Shown here in pieces: positions 48,297 to 60,500 of a stretch of DNA of 64,000 nucleotides. Source of the DNA: Heterotrichella gracilis (taxonomy: Eukaryota; Sar; Xanthophyceae; Tribonematales; Xanthonemataceae); NCBI GenBank assembly GCA_032358255.1, contig JAULBX010021077.1, forward strand, positions 1 to 64,000. Reading direction: 5' to 3'. A program made the translations under genes and the position numbers. The notes below the pieces were generated by a model, which had not been told where the DNA came from, made no database searches, and worked only from the letters and a program-made list of their open reading frames with translations. Every line of letters begins with the position of its first letter. Position 1 is the stretch's first letter.

Positions 48297-50461
48297 GGCG
48301 CCTGGGTGGGTGGATAGAGGCCTGGCGTTGTGCGCGCTGGCTTTGTAGTGGTTGACGTGTGGTGGTTGGTGTGGGGGTTTTGCTGAAGGTATGGTAAAGT
48401 ATGATGGCTGAGGCGTGGCTGACCCTTGATTTGCCTATGTGGTCTTCCTCCAAAGTTGGCGGGCTGTTATTGCTGGCAGCTGCCCTGCACCTGGTGGGGC
48501 AGCAGGAAATCCTGCAAAAACCCTTAGGTGCTGCAGGCAAGGGTTCCTGAGCCGCAAACCCTAGCACGTGCACTTGTGCTGAGCAGCAATTCCTGGCAGG
48601 TATATGGCCACAGCTGTTGGCTAGGTGGTGGCTGGATGGCTGGGTGGATGGCCACAGCTGTTGGTGGTGGGCCAAGTCTTCACAGGTTGGGCTTTGCCAG
48701 GGATCCTTGCAGCCTTCAGGCTGGTTCACAAAGTGCTGCGAACCATTCAAAGAGCCTGCGCAAAGTGGCAGATCACGCAGGGGACGGGTCTCACTGCCAG
48801 GTGGCGCCCAAAAGGGAGTGAAGTGATCTGTGAATTGGACGCAGCTCTGTAGGGGAAGCCTGTAGATCAGCTAGCTGAGGTGTCAATGACTTGTCCCTGG
48901 AGTGAAGGCTGTGCTTGGTGGTTGTGTCCGATGGCTGATCTTGCTGGGTTCCTGGGTGTTTGCACTGGCACCTTGCAGGGGATGTCACCTGCAGTGGCCA
49001 CTTCACCTTTTGAACGAGTCTGGTTGCAAGCAAGGGCCTGGTGGGTATGCAGACGAGATACAGTTGGCATAATCAGTGGACACAAACGCCTGGATACGGT
49101 ATCTTACCGAAGACTGCTGGGACTGAGAACGCTGGGAATGTGCATGGTGGGTTCACTGCGTTTTTTTTTTTAAAACGTGGAGACCCACAGCAGCACACGG
49201 CCACTCCTTATTAAGTGAACGCACACAACGAACTTGCTTTACATAGTCCACGCCGTTGCGCTGCGCAGGGAAACAAAACTCTGGGCGTTGTAGATGTTGG
49301 CCGAAGTGATTTGGGGTGGTCCAAACATGCAAAGAGCACCTACAGCGTTGTAACCCTACATTTAGCCCAACTTGAAGTACCTTGAATAGCAGCCTGCGAC
49401 TCTGCACCTGACTTGGCTGGCTCCTTGCAGGGCGAATCGTTTCCTCCCAGCGTTGTAGAGGGCTGCAGCCAGAAGCTGCAGTGCAAAAGGAGAATCTGCA
49501 ATTGTAATTAGTGTGAAACTCCTTTCCTTTTTGGAAAGGCCTTTTTGGAAAAGCTTGCTTATTATGCAGCAGGACTCCTGGTGTTGCTGTCTCACACATG
49601 TTCACAGTCTATTTAAGTGGGATCTGGGCTACAGATGGGAGCAATATGCCAACGCTGTTGGCAGAAGTCACAATGGAACGTCACAAGCACGGGACACTGG
49701 CTTCATTAGCAGCAATTGCCACTAGGCCTTGCTGCGGCACTCAATCAGACTCTGCCAACATCTGATTACTAATAGGACAGGTCCATGTGCTGTACCATTC
49801 CATGGCGTCGTGCGGCAAGTACATTACAAACAGCTTCAGAAGTCGAGCCTCCGAGAAAAGGTTACAAATTCACTTAAAGAGTACCAATGTGTCTAAGAGC
49901 TGTACGCCATGTGATACCCATGCCTGCAACGCGTCGTATCTCCTAGACTAGAAGTGAGTTTGCACACCCACAGGTGCATAGTATCAACAGTGCAGAACTC
50001 AGCATAATGCTTGTTCCTTGATTGTAGTGCATCAACAGTACATGTGATGCAGTAACTGCACATGTTCACTGCAGATCAGATATATGACACACAGTGTGCA
50101 AATGCATCAGTCTGGTCAGCTTGCTACCTCAGCTATTCTATTATACATTGAATAATATTATATTCAAACTTTTACCGCCCCTGACCTTGGGAAAATGGCC
50201 GAACAAGGCTGCTAACAAAAAAAGCATTTTTGTGTGCTGCAGCAGCTGCGCACCTACGTTGTGCGGTCTTGGTCTGAGTGCAAAAACATCAGTCTGAGAA
50301 GCAAAAACTCATTTCTCCCGTCCCCGTCCCCAGGAAAAGGCTGAAAACGCTTATGTTGAAGCTGTTTTTAATTATGCTGCATCAATACAGAATGAAATAG
50401 ACAAGCATGCCATTTCCAGGCTTCTTTCTGTCAAAAAGAAAATACAGGAGGACTTCACATT
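48297..50461. other. Intergenic region, no gene recognised
   Basis: About 2.2 kb between two minus-strand genes. It should contain the Mpv17 promoter and the kinase 3' UTR. No coherent coding sequence was seen. Confidence 0.4.
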
Positions 50462-53400
50462 TCACATGAGACATTGACCTCCAGTCCTCAAGGAGGTGTC
50501 CATGTCTGCTGCCTGCCAGGCTGCTTGGCACACTGCTTCCACCACCTGCTCCACCTGGCGCTGGCTCTGCACATGGGCGGGGATGGGCACCTCCAGCAGC
50601 ACCTGGTTGAGGATCTGCACCAGAAACATGGTAGCTATCTTTATTATGTATTTACTTGATTATCTTATCTTTTATTTCAACCGGCAATTGTATTTCAACA
50701 GGCGATTCTTCCATGATCCGATATGATTCCGATCGGTTGGCATCCAACTTCCAGAAAGTTGCCCTCAGGTTCCATACTGCCGCCCTCACCCCTAGGTTTT
50801 ATCCCAGACAACAAAGCCTGACCTCAAAGTTCTAAACATCCCCCTTGAATGCCAGGATGCATCATGCACTCTCATGCTAAAAGCAGCGTGTAGGCTGCAC
50901 ATTCATGTTTACCGGCAGGTTGACGAGAAAGCACAGTGCTGCATGACAGTAGCTGCATAAATCACCGTGATGCAATTAAGGCCTTTCAGAAGCACCAGAC
51001 CCTAAACCTCCTAAGCGCCAGGGCGCGTGCATTGTCTTGCTAAGGGAGCATGCAGGCCGCACCTTCATGTTGACGGGCAGGTTGACGAGGAACCACGGGT
51101 GCCACATGATTTCCGGGATTTTGATGCGCTGCTGGGGATCCACAACCAGCATGCGCCTGATCAGGTCCCCGCACAGGGGCGGGATGCCAGGGGGCAGCTG
51201 GTAGTCGCCCGCAAGGATGCGCGGGAGCACCGTGCTGAGCCGAGACACGTCCTGCAAGGGCGCATCCCCCTTGCGGTAAAACGGGAACCTGTGAAGGCAA
51301 AACGGAATAATTTTATTGGATCCGATCAGAACAATATAAGCGCGGCGAGCCTGCGCTAGAGCAGCTGTTTGCACTGGGGCGATGCGCCAGTTGGCAGGTG
51401 GTGGCTCCATGCGCGATGTCCTGCCGAGTCGTACCACTTTTGGGCTGTCTTGGCTGTTTTGGCAAGCTCGCGTCTTGTCTAAGGTTGGCTGGCGAACGAA
51501 TGCACACGCACATACTGGCCAATGGCGCAAAGAGGTCTTTGAGATGAGGAGGACATTCAACTAACTTTGTGACCAAGAAATGCACACTTACTGGCCACAC
51601 ACAAAGATGTATAGGAGCACGCCGCAGGCCCACACATCCGCTGCCTTGCCGTCAGTCTGGTTGCATCCGCCCAGCACCTCAGGCGCGATGTAGTCGGGAG
51701 TTCCTCCGCATGTCTTAGGCATCGAGTCAAACAACTCTGCAAGAGTGTTTTATGTCAACAACACAACTTATTTAACAAGGGTTACAGAGTACGCAATATT
51801 GACAAATGTCAAAAGACGTGCATGATATGACATTGCAGCATGACAAAACAAAAAGGTAACCAGTGATATTGCTTTGTCTACACACTTGGGGCCAGGGTGT
51901 GCAGTGCTGCATGCATGTGCGGGGCGGCCCATTCACAGTTACAAGTGAGGCTGTACCCAGTTGAACAATGCTAGCAGTAAGGAAATTCATGTATGACAAT
52001 AAGAGTTCATTGTTGTACCACATTGCAAAGAAGAGTGATACATTAAGGCAAAAACGGTTGTTTACTAAGTGGTAATTCATCTAGATATCCCTCACCATTT
52101 TTGGAGTAGCCAAAATCGCAGATCCCGAGCAGTGGCAGAGGTCTCGAGCTGTCCAGCATGATGTTTTCCAGCTTGATGTCGCGGTTGGCAACCCCTTTCC
52201 GGTGGCAAAAGTCCAGTCCCAGCACCAGCTGCTGGAAGAACCAGCGGGCGAAGGACTCGTGCATCCCCTTGCCCACCAGGCTGCGCTGCGCGTGCATGAA
52301 GTAGTCGCACATGTCGCCACCCTGCAGGACACGTTGGCGCCAGGTTGACATAGGATTAGGGCTTTGAGTTTAGGGTTGGATTCAGGGTTGCCCACCAGGC
52401 TGCGCAGCGCGTGCATGAAGTAGTCGCACATGTCGCCACCCTGCAGAGCACATGCTAGTTAGATACGAAGGTACATAACTCGACCCCGTGCATTCTCTGT
52501 GTGCGGTGGAAGAGTCTACGGCGCCGCACTGGTGACAACAGGCTGCTGAAACAACCACTCATGAGTCTTGCGCTGTGCCCGGAGAAAGTGGTCGCACACG
52601 TCGCCATGCACCTTGCGGCACACGTTGACGCCAGGTTGGCTCGGTATCATGGTCTTGTATTAGAATCTTGTATTACATTTTGACATTTGTAGCTCAATGG
52701 CGGCCCATTACAATGGCCGTTTTGTTGGAGTACAGGTGCAGGAAAGCCGTGCATCATTGCACGTTGTGCAAATGAACAGCAGGCATACGGTGGTCAAAAC
52801 CCTCCAGAGCCACCAGCACAGCTACTGCCACCACCACCACAGCCCCCATCACCACTACCACCACTGACCTGCATGCACTCCGTCACTATACAAGCAGCTT
52901 ACTTGGATGTTTAATGTTTGAAGACCCTAATCACTGACCTGCATGTACTGCATCACGATCGCCAGCTCTGTGTGGTACTGGAATACCTCGTAGAACTGCA
53001 CCACGTGCGGGTGAACTGCAAGCATGCGCTGGTTCAAAACCTCCTGCGCCAGCTGTCGCTTCATGGCGGGCTTGACCCGCACAAACTTGATGGCCACGTG
53101 CTCACCGGTGTTGAGGTCCAGGGCAAGCTTGACAGTCGCGGTAGAACCTGGGGAATGGAGAGCACATTTCAATAGTTTCCACGTTGTGCAAAGTGTTTGC
53201 CTCTGGTGAGCAGCTAGAGCAGCGCATATGATGGGGGTGCTAATGCCAATTGTTTCCTTTATACTTTTGCACATGTTTTGTCGCCAAACAACAGCACGGC
53301 TGATGGCCATGTGTTCCTTGGTATTCAGGTCCAGGGCAAGCTTGATTGTGGCGGTGGCATTGGTGGCACCTGGGGGATGATTAGGGTCCCTGGAGGGTTT

Positions 53401-56400
53401 GACATCTTCAAACATTGCATCCAATGCTGGCGCTTAGGGTGGTCTCCAATGCATTACAAGCATTTATGCAAATAGCAGCAGCTGGAATGCCATGTTGCTA
53501 CATAACCACCGAACTGTTCAGGATTTCCATTTGACCTTTAAACACCTAAACCCCCTTTTGATGCTTAAATAATTACAAACACAGCAGCAGGTGGCTGCTG
53601 CATGCGTGGTAAGCATTGAATCAAACATGAAATTTGATGTTCATGGCCACCTACTCGGGATCCCCGCTGATCAGGTCCAGGACAAGCTTGACAGTGGCGG
53701 TGGCACCTGCGGGGGATTGAAACACCAGTTTCACGACGCACACGCTGCATTGTGTTTGCCTCTAGCATGCGGTGCATCGGATGTGGGTGCTAAGTTGCTA
53801 CACTCGGCCTTGTGTAGCTCATCTCATGGAGCCTACCACCCACCCTAACCCATTTAACCCACCTGTGCCCAGTTCTAAGAGTTCATGGTTTTATGTGCCG
53901 AAGCATGAGCGTGCTCATGCAGGGCTTGGTCTTCAAGGGCTCCAGTGCATGTGGCTTTGTGTCCAAGCACACCACTTAAGGTGAAGTTCTATTGCAGGGA
54001 TTCGTAGGGTTTGTAGGGCCCAGGGTTCAAGGGTTGTGCCTGCCACCCACCTTTGCCCAGCTCTGCAACCACGTGGTACCGCCCGTTGAGTATGCCGTCA
54101 TACAATGCCTGTGGCACTTGCGTGTGGCTGCTCAGTGACTGCACCGAGCCGCATGGACTAGCCACTGAAGCCCTGGTGAGCGCTGTTGCACCCAGTTTGA
54201 CAAGCTCACTGTGGGCATCGGCTTCAGACAGCCTGGGGTCCCTGCGTGAAAGAAACAGCACAACATGTAAAAGATGGTAGGACACCATATTTACTTTTTC
54301 TATCTGTTCCCAATCTAAAATATTTGCAGCCAGCTGCAACTGGGCACGGATTGCCTCGCTGCTGGCCATCCAGGGGTTATATGCCTGGGTTTAGGGTCCA
54401 GCGTCTGGACATACCTGGTTGCGCCCATCTGTCGCAGCTTGACGAGGTCATCGCATGCATTGGCGTGGCTATCAAAAAACTCAGACCGCAGTAGTACATT
54501 AGTTTTTTCTTCTTTTTTCCCCCCTGGGATTGATCGCAGCAAGCTATTATTGGCCACATGATACCCACCTGGTTGTGCCCATCTGTCGCAGCTTAATCAG
54601 GTCATCATATACGTTGGCTAGCCTGCGTCCATCAAGTACCGCGGTGTGCGCCTCAGTTTGGATGCCAATCGAGTCACGCTCCACCTCAGCACAGAAGCTG
54701 CGCCACGGACCAAAAATAATTCATATTCATTGTCATATTCCTTTCCACTTCCATATTTTTCCTTTTAAAAAGTCGTAATACGTAACATGTTCAAAACCAA
54801 CCGGGGCACACCCCGCAACCCTTGTGGCAGGTTGTTTGGTTGGTTGGTTACACACATGGGAGTGTGGACACAGAGACCAGCAGTGCAGCAATTGCAACCA
54901 GCGCAGCTTGGCGGGACCCTCCCTGTCACCACATCGCCACAAAACACCCTACACCCTACACCCCAAAGCGTACCCACCTCATTGACACAATCACTGGCAC
55001 CAGCCCTGCCACAGCATGAAGTCAATAACCATAAACTGTACACCCTACACCAGACTAACACCAAACCCACCTCATGCATTCACTGGCGCCCGCCCTGTCA
55101 CCACACCCGCAGCTCCCGTTGTGGCACAGTTCTGCATAGCCCCGCATGTCAGATAATACCAGGCAAAGCAGCGACACCAGGTCCTCCCTTGCCTGCTGTG
55201 TCTCACACGAGTGGTTGGCCCTGTAAATTGTGGAAATCAGCGGTCATTACATAATACAGGCAACAGCTAAAAGAGAAGCATAGCCAGTTCCCAATGTGAA
55301 GGCTCGAGGTTTTTCGCCACCGGGAATGGTACGAGGCCTGCAGGGTGACTCAATAAGGCGCAAACCCCACTTTAAATAGCTTTGTCCCTCACTCACTCTG
55401 GGAGAGTGAGTGACGCTGTGTCTCCCGCGTGTGGGTGGCCCTGTGAAAATAAGAACCAGCCTCAAACAGAAACACTATGCCATAGGCCGTTTCCAATTAT
55501 TATTATTATTATTATAGGCCGTTTCCAATTATTATTATTATTACTATAGGCCGTTTCCAATTACATAAGCCTTGAGCCCTGCCAGCAGGCAACTGGCCGC
55601 CATTTCCGCTTCCAGGCTTGCTTGCACCCTAGACCCTACAATCCTAAACCTCAAAACCCTAGGCCCCCTTTCCGCACCACTGCGCTGCAGCTCTTCCAGC
55701 CTTGCTTGCATGTTGGGCTCTTGCAGGAAGTCGGCTGCGGCTGTTTAAACCCTAAACTAACCCTAAACCCTAAAGTAGCCAATCAACTAACCAAACGTAG
55801 TTGCCCACAGGGAGGGATACCAAGTGCAGCCTGACCCCTTTATGCACCACAGCTGCTGAGGTTTTCGCTCTTAAAACCCTACAACCCTAAACCCTAAGTA
55901 CCTAGGGCACCCTCACGCACCACTGCAGCTGCGGCCGCAGCTCTTCCAGGCTAGCTTGCATGTTGGGCTCTTGAAGTCGCCTACAGCTGTTTGAACCCTA
56001 ACCTCTTCACCCTAAACTAACTGACTGTAAACCCAAAACTAGTTAACCAACTAGCCAATTCGTAGTTGTCCACAGCAGGGGACTGATACCGAAGTGCTGC
56101 CTGACTCCCTCACGTACCACTGCTGCTGCGGCTGCAGCTCTTCCAGGGTTGCTTGCAAGTTGGGCTCCAGCAGGAAGTCGCCTGTCTCCAGCACGGTTCT
56201 GGCTGCCAGCGCTTTGCAGCAGCCCGCAACCTCCTCCAGCCACCCCCACAGCTGCCGCTCCATGCACCCCCTGCCCAAGTCCCTCAGACTGGGTGTGCAA
56301 ACAAAAACATGTGTCAGTGCCCTTCTAGAGAAGCTCTGGGATATGTTTAAGGGTTGAGGGCATGGTGAATTTATTTTGGGTTATCAGCCTGGGGACATGC

Positions 56401-56907
56401 CATATTCAAGGCTTAAATAGTAGGGTGTACGGTTTTGTCTGGGATATGTGTCAGGATATGCAACAACTGTTTCAAGGTCTTCAGGCTGGGTATGCACGAG
56501 AGCGTGCGTGCGGTTGGAAAGGGAAGTGTTGGCGTGTTTCAAGGCAATGAGGAGGACCTTGGTGGGACCGTCTGGTGGGACCTGTGGGCCATCAAGGCTC
56601 TTTGAAGGCTGACACACAGGTTATGGGCGCCCCCCAGTGGTGCAGCCACCACTCACCTCTACTATGTTTCTGTTTTAGTGGTGCTTAGGGTGCTAAGACC
56701 CCAATGGTATCCGTATTCATATGTAAAGCCACCAAACTGCCACACACCTTTGTGGAACTTCCATGGAACATTCCATGGCAGCACGGTCCATGGATCAAGG
56801 ACGTACCTTGTAAGCAACCCATGCTTGCCAGACAAGTCGCCGCTCTTCAGCTGAAACTGGACGGCCTTCAGCTTGTGTCCGAGGATCAGGGTAGCGTGAG
56901 CACCCAT
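50462..56907 (-). CDS. SnRK2-like Ser/Thr protein kinase with long N-terminal extension
   Basis: Exons in transcript order: 56807-56907, 56118-56288, 55071-55220, 54569-54697, 54051-54241, 52939-53147, 52096-52321, 51592-51736, 51063-51288, 50462-50614; 1701 nt, 566 residues, all phases consistent. Residues about 240-510 are the kinase: glycine loop [13 protein letters not shown], catalytic Lys in HVAIKFV, catalytic loop [16 protein letters not shown], activation segment [32 protein letters not shown]. The [14 protein letters not shown] and YIAPEVL combination is typical of SnRK2 (osmotic, ABA or sulfur-stress signalling in plants; sulfur acclimation in Chlamydomonas). The N-terminal 240 residues ([52 protein letters not shown]) are helical, unrecognised and absent from ordinary SnRK2s. 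The loop lacks the third canonical Gly. The start ATG at 56907 is the first giving matching phase. Confidence 0.85.
50893..50932 (-). repeat. Echo of kinase exon 51063-51288 3' end
   Basis: Degenerate copy of 51045-51090 around the donor, in the last intron (shared GGCAGGTTGACGAG). Confidence 0.65.
52386..52650 (-). repeat. Two echoes of the catalytic-loop exon 5' end
   Basis: 52386-52452 copies 52273-52332 (exon start plus acceptor) nearly exactly. 52558-52650 is a more diverged copy with GTCGCACACGTCGCCA and CACGTTGACGCCAGGTTGGC. Both are upstream of exon 52096-52321. Confidence 0.85.
53308..53714 (-). repeat. Two echoes of the glycine-loop exon 5' end
   Basis: 53308-53378 and 53644-53714 copy 53100-53160 (exon start and acceptor), sharing GCAAGCTTGAC/TTG(A/T) and the GGCGGTGGCACC segment. 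They are upstream in the intron. Confidence 0.82.
54408..55012 (-). repeat. Echoes of N-terminal exons 3 and 4
   Basis: 54408-54462 copies 54562-54615 (exon 4 end and donor, CCCATCTGTCGCAGCTT). 54950-55012 copies 55063-55120 (exon 3 end and donor). Each lies downstream of its parent exon. Confidence 0.75.
55485..55563 (+). repeat. Three tandem units with ATT microsatellite
   Basis: GGCCGTTTCCAATTATTATT-type units repeated three times with (ATT)n tracts in an intron of the kinase gene. Confidence 0.85.
55665..55985 (-). repeat. Two echoes of kinase exon 2 3' end
   Basis: 55665-55742 and 55908-55985 copy 56112-56190 (exon end plus donor), sharing GCAGCTCTTCCAG and CTTGCATGTTGGGCTC. CCCTAAA runs separate the copies. 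An upstream echo of the same exon's acceptor and start occurs at 56470-56500. Confidence 0.88.
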
Positions 56908-57500
56908 CACGCCTTGGAACCTTTCAGTGAGTTGTAGGCGATGGCCAGGTGTCGTGCGCCAAGAAGCAAACCACGGGTTTTGTATTCAGCTATCGTACAA
57001 AGGAGATGGGCGCTATTGCGTTGTTGCTACGCCGAAGTCTGCACGCCTTGGCGGTGGTTTTGTTTTCGGCGTTGGGTATCTTCCAAACACAAAGCTACTC
57101 CGCGGAACGCAACGCCTCGATGCTGCAGCACCAATATTACTACCCTCGGTATCAAGTACACTGTACCACAAAATGAACGCTTCAGCCACGTTTGGGTAAA
57201 ACAGGTGGTCAGCGACGCCTTGAAGTGGATACCACAATATCCCATTCTCCGCCTATGTCCTAGTATTGCCTTTTTTATGCGACGTCTCGACATGTATTGT
57301 ATTGGTCCAGCGCCACCGTGACTACCGTTTGGTACTTTAACCAGGCACTTTTGTAAACACACCGCTGCTTTATCTACACAAGTGCCTGTATTTCTTTAGC
57401 CGTAAGTAGATCTTCTGGACACAAGCAACTGGGTACTTGAAACCCACAGCAATTCCTCTAAAGATCTGGTCCAGCACCCATTTTGCCATCTTGGAATGCC
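56908..57500. other. Divergent spacer between kinase and XRCC4 genes
   Basis: About 590 bases separating two divergently transcribed genes, so it likely carries both promoters. No motif could be assigned. Confidence 0.4.
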
Positions 57501-60500
57501 ATGTCCCACTTTTTCAAGCAAGTCAGTGACAGGGCAAGCGGGAAGACCTATTATGCCCTGGTGGACTTTCGAGAGGCGAAAGACGATGTTGAGAGCTCAG
57601 GCTTCGACGCCATCGTGGCGAACGTCAGCGATCAAGGGGCGTGGACCGTGTGGGAGGCCAAAGGTTTGAACCACTAGTCGGAATGCACCTGCAATCAACC
57701 CATCTTTCCCCAGTGCAGTGATGGGATTTTCGAGTGTTGCGTGCCAACAGTGACGACGAGTGAAAAAGCGCTTGTTGGGTTGTTGTTGGCGAGTGGGGAG
57801 TGCCAGGCATGCGTATTTTGCCAGTCCAAGCATTCACACCGGCAACCCATCTAAGCACCACTGGACCGACACCAATCCTTGAATAGCAAAAGTTTCGTAC
57901 GGTCATACATAGTATGCAACTGTGAACCTACACAACACACACGGTCTGCATGCACACATCGGGTGCATCAATGCATGCATGCATAAACACCACACCAATG
58001 CTCGCATACAGCAAACGGTGGCATGCCACCTGCTGCCCTGATGCCAAGGCCTCTTCATTGGTAAACAAACCGCACAGAGCCCCATTCCATAACCCACTCT
58101 CACTCTCTCCTTTCCCACATACCAGTACAAAGCCTTGGCACACTTTCAAAGAGGCACCCTGCCCAAGCTTGGGCAAAACCACCAGCCGTAGAAGCACCCG
58201 TACGCACACATTCCTCAACCCAGAAAGAACCCTCGTTCCTGTGCAGCAACCCAGCACAGCATTATCGCCCTCCCCAACCCCCCTACCCCTCCCTCCCCAG
58301 AGGACCGGTGCCATAACCAACCCACACTCACCGGCATTTCACCACTCCTACAGACAACGCCCTCTCATCCCCATACCCTCTCTCCCCACAGACCAGTACA
58401 AGCCAGCGGGCACTTTGGTTACCGACTGGATGGCGCACTTCAAGGAGGCATGGGCAGTGAATCCCAAGCACTGGAAGCACCCCTACGAGTACCTGCTAGG
58501 AGCGCCACCGGGGGGGGAGGAAGGGGGTGGGCCCCCGCAACAGCTCAACGTGAGTTTTTTCCCTTCAATTTTTGGTTGGATGGCTACGGGCGTTCCAGTG
58601 GTACAGACAGGCTGGAGGTGAGCCCACCACAAATTGGCAATTGCAAATGAGCCCCAAGTACTAAAAGCACCTCCTTCGAGTACCTGCTACTGCCACCTGG
58701 GGGGAAGGCAGGGGGTGGTGGGCCCCCGCAAGAGCTCAACTTGGGTCCAACCCTAAAGCCTAGATAGTCACCACTATGGCACGGGTTTGTACTTGCATGC
58801 GCTCCAGCCTGGTTGGCAGCCAGCCCTGCACTTGAGCCTGACACAACGTGTGGCTGTGGTAAAATAGGCAGGCGAGGCGTTTTGAACCTGAACCCGTTGG
58901 AGGTTAAACCCTTGGACTCGAAATCACGATTCCCCATCACCACCGCCTGTGAGCTGGCTGTGGCGGGACGGAGCAGGCAAGGCGCTAAGGAAGCAAATCT
59001 TTAAACCTAAACCATAAACCCTCCTGCAGGTGAGCTGGCTGTGGCGTGAGGGTGCAGGCAAGGGTCTGCAGCGCAGGGGGATGTTCCCCGCTACACGGCT
59101 GGAGGGGGGGGAGGGCCAGCTGGCGCTGAGGATGCTGGTGGAGGTGCTGGTGGCTAACACATGCGAGCTGCAGGTGAGCGCGGAAACCCTACACGATACC
59201 CTACCCTACCCATGATTTGCAACCCTGCCCTGGTGTTTATTCAGTGTGGGAGGCTGGTGGATGGGGAGGCATGGTGGGTGTTTAACATGCGGGGGCGAAA
59301 AGGCCCAGGTGGAGGACGATACAAGATTGGAAACCCCCAACAATCTACTGTACTGCACCTATCGGCTGCAAGCAAGGGGTGCTCGGCTTGGCGATTTTTC
59401 TTGTGATTTCAACTCCTTTGCATGCAGGACCTGAATGATTCCCTCCAGCAGCAGTGCACCCGATTGGCACAGGAGGCAGGGGCTGCCCAGTCCCAGGTGG
59501 AAGATTACGTGAAGAGGAAAAGGGAGAGGGAGGAGGAGCTGTACGTCAGGGTGGGTGCGTTTTTGTTAAGGGTTTAGGGTTGGGGTTTAGGGTTAATGAG
59601 GGTGCGCAGGCTAAGGTTGAGGAGTATGTGAGAAAGGGGGTAGAGGGGGAAGGGGGTGCCGTATGTTAAGCGGGGCACGGGCGGGGTGCAGGATGTAGGG
59701 TTTAGGGTTGCCGGTTGAAGCTGCAGGGAGGGGGTGGAGGATTGTGTGAAGAGGAAACGGGAGAGGGAGGAGGAGTTGTACGATGGGGTAGGAAACGGTC
59801 ACTTGTCAGGGTAGTCAGGGTTAAGGGCATACGGGGTACGGTGTAGGGTTTAGTGTTGGAGTCTGGGCCAGGGGAATTGTGCCACATGGTGCCACCGATC
59901 ATCCCCAATTCCGTAATCACTGATAGAACGCAATACCGCCAGCGGACGTTTCCAATGGCGGCACTCACACAGCGCTGCTACCACACATTGCTCAAGCCTT
60001 AAAGCCACCCCGCTGCTGAGAACTAGTACGAGCCCACTGTGACTGTACCTGTGTTGGTTCTCTTGTGCAATCTGTCTCTGCTTTTGATGACGAGAAGCGC
60101 AACCACTGTGTATTGTGATTGTAAGTAAACTTGTGCTTGTTTGTAGGATACCTGAATGTGCCTGTGGTTGTGTGCAGTTTGCTACGGTGCTGAATGAGAA
60201 GAAGCGCAAGCTGGTGCAGCTGAGGGGGGAGCTGGCGGCTGCACAGGAGGAGGTCGCTGCGGCGAGAGCAGGACAGGTGGGTGGCATGGGCATGGGTGGG
60301 GGGAAAGGGGGGGGAGGGAGGCTGGCGGGGTATGTGGGACTGACGGGTTGTGGTTGTCTGGGGGGGTGGCAGTGGGGTGTGGGGTGTAGGAAGGAGCGCA
60401 AGCTAGCACTGCACCTTGGAGGGATGCTGGCGGCGGCACAGGAGGAGTTGGCTATGGCGAGAGCGCGGCAGGTGGGAGGCATGGGCATGGGTTGGAGGAT

